A stretch of 64,000 nucleotides of DNA from Ramlibacter agri (lineage in GTDB: Bacteria; Pseudomonadota; Gammaproteobacteria; Burkholderiales; Burkholderiaceae_C), in NCBI RefSeq assembly GCF_012927085.1, contig NZ_JABBFX010000002.1, positions 620,001-684,000 of the forward strand, given 5' to 3'. The position numbers were made by a program, and so were the translations under genes. The notes beneath the pieces are model-generated. The model was not told the origin of the DNA, ran no database searches, and saw only the letters and a program-made list of their open reading frames with translations. Positions 60,690 through 64,000 of this stretch are shown one piece after another; the first letter of the stretch is position 1, and every line of letters starts with the position of its first letter.

Positions 60690-61337
60690 TCAGGCTGCCG
60701 CGGCCTTGCGCCGCGCCTTCCACGCCCCGAACAGCACGATCAGCCCGGGGATGAAGATCATCGCCCAGATGATCTTCTCGAGGTTCGCCTTCACCCAGGG
60801 GATGCTGCCGAAGAAGTAGCCGGCCGTGATGACGCCGCCTACCCACAGCACGCCGCCGGTGACGTCGTAGAAGGAGAACTTGCGCCGCGTCATCTGCGCC
60901 ACGCCGGCCACGAAGGGCGCGAAGGTGCGCAGGAAGGGCATGAAGCGCGCCAGCACGATGGTGATGCCGCCGTACTTCTCGTAGAACGCATGCGCCTGCT
61001 CGAAGGCGCGCTTGTTGAAGAAGCGCGAGTCCTCCCACTGGAACACGCGCGGCCCGAAGAAGCGCCCGATCGTGTAGTTGCTCTGGTTGCCCAGCACCGC
61101 CGCGGCGATCAGCAGCGCCACCGACAACGGATAGCTCATGAGCCCCACGCCACACAGCGCGCCCACCACGAACAGCAGCGAATCCCCCGGCAGGAAGGGG
61201 AACACCACCACGCCGGTTTCCACGAAGATGATCAGGAACAGCAGCGCATAGACCCAGGTGCCGTAGGTCGTGACGAAGTCCTGCAGGTAGCGGTCGACGT
61301 GGAGGATGAAGTCGACGAGGTAGCCGATGTATTCCAT
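60690..61337 (-). CDS. DedA-family membrane protein
   Basis: 215 residues with 4-6 hydrophobic segments. DedA/VTT signature: VVVFPFLPGDSLLFVVGAL, the re-entrant GNQSNYTIGRFFGPRV, and KYGGITIVLARFMPFLRTFAPFVAG. Members flip undecaprenyl phosphate or phospholipids and support membrane potential. The C-terminus is basic (KARRKAAAA). Convergent with the hydrolase gene, 4 bases apart. Confidence 0.92.
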   Translation of the reverse strand: MEYIGYLVDFILHVDRYLQDFVTTYGTWVYALLFLIIFVETGVVVFPFLPGDSLLFVVGALCGVGLMSYPLSVALLIAAAVLGNQSNYTIGRFFGPRVFQWEDSRFFNKRAFEQAHAFYEKYGGITIVLARFMPFLRTFAPFVAGVAQMTRRKFSFYDVTGGVLWVGGVITAGYFFGSIPWVKANLEKIIWAMIFIPGLIVLFGAWKARRKAAAA

Positions 61338-61346
61338 GGCCGGCGA

Positions 61347-62657
61347 TTATCCCTGCACGGCACCATGCAGCCGCTGCGCATGCAGGCCGAGTCCCTGCGC
61401 CACGCTGGCCTGGCGGTCGCCGTGGATGGCGCGGGCGCCCGGCACAGCGGCTTCCAGGCGCTGCACCAGTGGCGCGAAGCCGGTGGAACCGCCGGTCAGG
61501 TAAAGGACGTCCACCTGCTCGGGCCCGATGCCGGCAGCCTGCAGCGTCTCGCGCAAGGCAGTGACGATGCGCTGCAACTCGGCTTCCAGCGCGTCCACGG
61601 CCCGGGTCTCGTCCAGGCTGGCGGCCAGCCCGCGCTCCAGCAGGCCCAGGTCGATGGCCGTCGAGCCGCCTTCGGCCACGGCGATCTTGGCCGCCTCGGC
61701 CTGCGCCAGCAGCGCGTGGCCCAGGTGCTCTTCCACCACCGTCATCAGGCGGGCGTGCTGGAAGGGGTCGCCGTAGAACGAGCGCATCTGGCGCAGCTCG
61801 TGCACCCGCGGGGCGCTGTAGACGGTGTTGATCAGGTGCCACGTAGCCAGGTCGAAATACACGCGGCTGGGCACTTCGCGCGGCGCCGCGCCCGGCCGGG
61901 CCGGCCCCAGGCCGCGGTAGCCGCAGGTGGGCAGGATGGTCGCCAGTTCGACCTGGCGGTCGAAATCGGTGCCGGCGACGTGCACGCCGTGGTTGGCCAG
62001 GATGTCCTCGCGCCGGTCCAGCCGCTCGCGCCGCTGCGGGCCCACGCGCACCAGCGAGAAGTCCGAGGTACCGCCGCCGATGTCGGCCACCAGCACCAGC
62101 TCTTCCCGGTCGGTCGTGATTTCGTAGTCCAGCGCGGCGGCGATCGGCTCGAACTGGAAGCTGACTTCGGTAAAGCCGACGGCTCGCGCCGCCGCCTCCA
62201 GCGCGTCCTGCGCCTGCTGGTCGCGCTGCGGTTCGTCGTCGACGAAGTAGACCGGGCGGCCCAGCACGGCTTCGCGCAGCGGCGCGCCGGCGCTGCGCTC
62301 GGCCAGCGTCTTCAGGTGCTGCAGGTAGCCGCCCACCACGTCCAGGTATTTCACGGCGTGGCCGCCGCCGACCTCGGTCTGCCGGTCCACCAGCGAGGAG
62401 CCCAGCACGCTCTTCATCGAGCGCATCAACCGGCCTTCGTGGCCCTCGATGTAGGCCGCCAGCGCCGCGCGGCCGTAGAGGCTCAGCGGCGGCTCGTGGG
62501 CGGAGCGGCCCTCGACCTGGTAGAAGACGGCCGTGGGCATGGTCGTCTGGCCGTTCTCGACGTCGACCAGGGCCATGCGGCCGTTGCGGCCGGGCACCGC
62601 GATCGCGGAATTGGACGTGCCGAAATCGATGGCACAGAAGGTGGCGGGGACGTTCAT
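61347..62657 (-). CDS. Hsp70-like ATPase without substrate domain (YegD-like)
   Basis: 436 residues, just the actin-like ATPase part: FCAIDFGTSNSAIAV (phosphate 1), VADIGGGTSDFSLV (phosphate 2), LYLTGGSTGFAPLVQRLEA (adenosine). The substrate-binding domain of DnaK is absent, as in E. coli YegD. A chaperone role is presumed only. Divergent from mutL, 38 bases between starts. Confidence 0.9.
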   Translation of the reverse strand: MNVPATFCAIDFGTSNSAIAVPGRNGRMALVDVENGQTTMPTAVFYQVEGRSAHEPPLSLYGRAALAAYIEGHEGRLMRSMKSVLGSSLVDRQTEVGGGHAVKYLDVVGGYLQHLKTLAERSAGAPLREAVLGRPVYFVDDEPQRDQQAQDALEAAARAVGFTEVSFQFEPIAAALDYEITTDREELVLVADIGGGTSDFSLVRVGPQRRERLDRREDILANHGVHVAGTDFDRQVELATILPTCGYRGLGPARPGAAPREVPSRVYFDLATWHLINTVYSAPRVHELRQMRSFYGDPFQHARLMTVVEEHLGHALLAQAEAAKIAVAEGGSTAIDLGLLERGLAASLDETRAVDALEAELQRIVTALRETLQAAGIGPEQVDVLYLTGGSTGFAPLVQRLEAAVPGARAIHGDRQASVAQGLGLHAQRLHGAVQG

Positions 62658-62695
62658 GGGGGGCGCGGATTGTAGCCGCCTAGAATGCAGCCGAG

Positions 62696-64000
62696 ATGAG
62701 TGCCGTCCTGTCCCCGCCCCCTCGCCGCCCGATCCGGGAACTGCCCGATGAACTGGTGAGCCAGATCGCCGCCGGCGAAGTGGTGGAGCGCCCCGCTTCG
62801 GTGGTGCGCGAACTGGTGGACAACGCGCTGGACGCCGGCGCCAGCCAGGTCACGGTGCGCCTGCTGGCTGGCGGCGTGCGGCTCATCTGCGTCGAGGACG
62901 ACGGCGGCGGCATCGCCCGCGAGGAACTGCCGCTGGCCCTGAAGCGCCACGCCACCAGCAAGATCGGCTCGCTGGCCGACCTGGAATCGGTCGCCACCAT
63001 GGGTTTCCGCGGCGAGGCGCTGGCCGCCATCGCCTCCGTCTCCGAAATGAGCCTGCTGTCGCGCGAACAGGGCGCGGCCACGGCCTTCCTGCTGGATGCC
63101 AGCAGCGGCGAACTGCGGCCGGCGGCGCGCTCCGCCGGCACCACGGTGGAAGTGAAGGAACTGTTCTTCAGCACGCCGGCGCGGCGCAAGTTCCTGAAAA
63201 CCGACGCCACCGAGATGGCGCACTGCCTGGAGGCGGTGCGGCGCCACGCGCTGGCGCGGCCCGACGTCGGTTTCACCGTCTGGCACGAAGGCAAGCTGGT
63301 GGAACAGTGGCGCGCCGGCACGCGCGAGCAACGCCTGGCCGACGTTCTGGGCGAGGATTTCCTCGAGCAGAGCGTGGCGGTGGAACACGCGATCGGCCCG
63401 CTGCGCATCCGCGGCCGCGCCGGCATCCCGGATGCCGCCCGCTCGCGCGCCGACTGGCAGTTCGCCTACGTCAACGGCCGCTACGTGCGTGACAAGGTCA
63501 TCACGCATGCGGCCCGCAGCGCCTACGAGGACCTGCTGCACGGCAACCGCCAGCCGGTGTACGCGCTGTACGTGGAGATCGACCCGACGCGGGTCGACGT
63601 GAACGTGCACCCGACCAAGATCGAAGTGCGCTTCCGCGACAGCCGCGAGGTGCACCAGGCCGTGCGCCATGCGGTGGAAGGGGCCTTGTCGGCTCCGCGC
63701 GCGGCGCTGGCGGCCACGCGCCCGGTGCAAGCGGAGCTGGCGCCCTCGCCCGCCGCGCCCGCTGCCATGCCGATGTGGCGGCAACCGACGATTCCGTTCG
63801 CGCAGCCGGTGGCCGGCCATGTCGTCAACGATCTCGGGGCCTTATGGTCGCGCGAGGAAATCGAGGCTGACGCGGCGCCCCTTCCCGCTGCCTCCGAACC
63901 GCGGCAATCCCTTGGCGACGGTCTTCCCGCCACGCCCTTGCCGGAGGGCGACTGGCCCCTCGGCCGCGCCATCGCGCAGCTGCAAGGCATCTACATCCTC
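62696..64000 (+). CDS. mutL: DNA mismatch repair protein MutL, N-terminal part
   Basis: 435 codons are present and the gene runs off the right edge. GHKL ATPase: QIAAGEVVERPASVVRELVDNALDAGA, VEDDGGGI, HATSKI, TMGFRGEALAAIASV. Transducer: LFFSTPARRKFLKTD, YVNGRYVRD and DVNVHPTKIEVRF. A Pro/Ala linker begins near residue 345. The C-terminal dimer domain lies outside. It couples MutS recognition to strand repair. TAGAAT shortly before the ATG may be a -10. Confidence 0.95.
   Translation, partial: MSAVLSPPPRRPIRELPDELVSQIAAGEVVERPASVVRELVDNALDAGASQVTVRLLAGGVRLICVEDDGGGIAREELPLALKRHATSKIGSLADLESVATMGFRGEALAAIASVSEMSLLSREQGAATAFLLDASSGELRPAARSAGTTVEVKELFFSTPARRKFLKTDATEMAHCLEAVRRHALARPDVGFTVWHEGKLVEQWRAGTREQRLADVLGEDFLEQSVAVEHAIGPLRIRGRAGIPDAARSRADWQFAYVNGRYVRDKVITHAARSAYEDLLHGNRQPVYALYVEIDPTRVDVNVHPTKIEVRFRDSREVHQAVRHAVEGALSAPRAALAATRPVQAELAPSPAAPAAMPMWRQPTIPFAQPVAGHVVNDLGALWSREEIEADAAPLPAASEPRQSLGDGLPATPLPEGDWPLGRAIAQLQGIYIL

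Overview
This window is high-GC DNA, densely coding, with short intergenic gaps, frequent 4-base gene overlaps and many GTG/TTG starts. Gene content and order (dapA-bamC, dut next to coaBC, pyrG-DUF1330-eno-ftsB, a parE...parC cluster, Bug-type tripartite tricarboxylate binding proteins, a cupin L16 hydroxylase beside a SlyD-like isomerase) point to a Betaproteobacterium of the Burkholderiales, most likely Comamonadaceae (Ramlibacter/Variovorax-like). The species is an inference. No rRNA, tRNA, CRISPR, insertion sequence or prophage was seen, and no stretch over 300 bases lacks a gene.

Layout. 1-7226 (minus) is one signalling operon. In transcription order it holds a pseudo-cyclase/Ser-Thr kinase fusion, a second Ser-Thr kinase, a pseudo-receiver/receiver protein, a CheY-like receiver, CheA, a PstS-like periplasmic binding protein and the start of a methyl-accepting chemotaxis protein. 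7475-15689 (plus) is a peptide amidoligase locus: a transglutaminase-DUF2126 fusion, a circularly permuted ATP-grasp/alpha-E fusion and a second transglutaminase. A PAS protein (minus) and a metallophosphoesterase (plus) sit inside it. 15716-19091 holds RidA, a double Usp protein, a Rnk/GreA-like protein, a methyltransferase and an SDR. 19122-25982 (minus) runs parE, GNAT, lytic transglycosylase, degenerate GGDEF protein, parC.

26143-31672 (plus) holds an MFS transporter, a 39-residue membrane peptide, an SDR, a methyltransferase, dapA, bamC and an MBL hydrolase. 31673-36491 (minus) holds a TPS-domain protein, an alanine-heptad lipoprotein, a conserved unknown and the L16 hydroxylase. 36511-39490 holds the FKBP isomerase, a glycine-zipper lipoprotein, dut and coaBC. 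39570-43637 (plus) is pyrG-DUF1330-eno-ftsB-P-loop protein, interrupted by a palindromic array of CGCAAAGG-like units. 43725-48043 holds a kelch-like lipoprotein, hslO with a gamma carbonic anhydrase, a DUF455 protein and two small unknowns. 48040-50902 has xerD between two Bug binding proteins.

The remainder holds an AEC transporter, a large lipoprotein, an AraC regulator, queG divergent from tsaE-amiC, two tandem glycine-zipper lipoproteins with duplicated leader regions, a Rieske dioxygenase pair, a dienelactone-hydrolase-like protein, a DedA protein, an Hsp70-like ATPase and the start of mutL, cut by the window end.

The systems most worth a second look are the kinase/chemosensory operon (with four repeats of a short linear motif in the CheA linker), the transglutaminase/amidoligase/ATP-grasp locus, and the duplicated leader hairpins before the two small lipoproteins.
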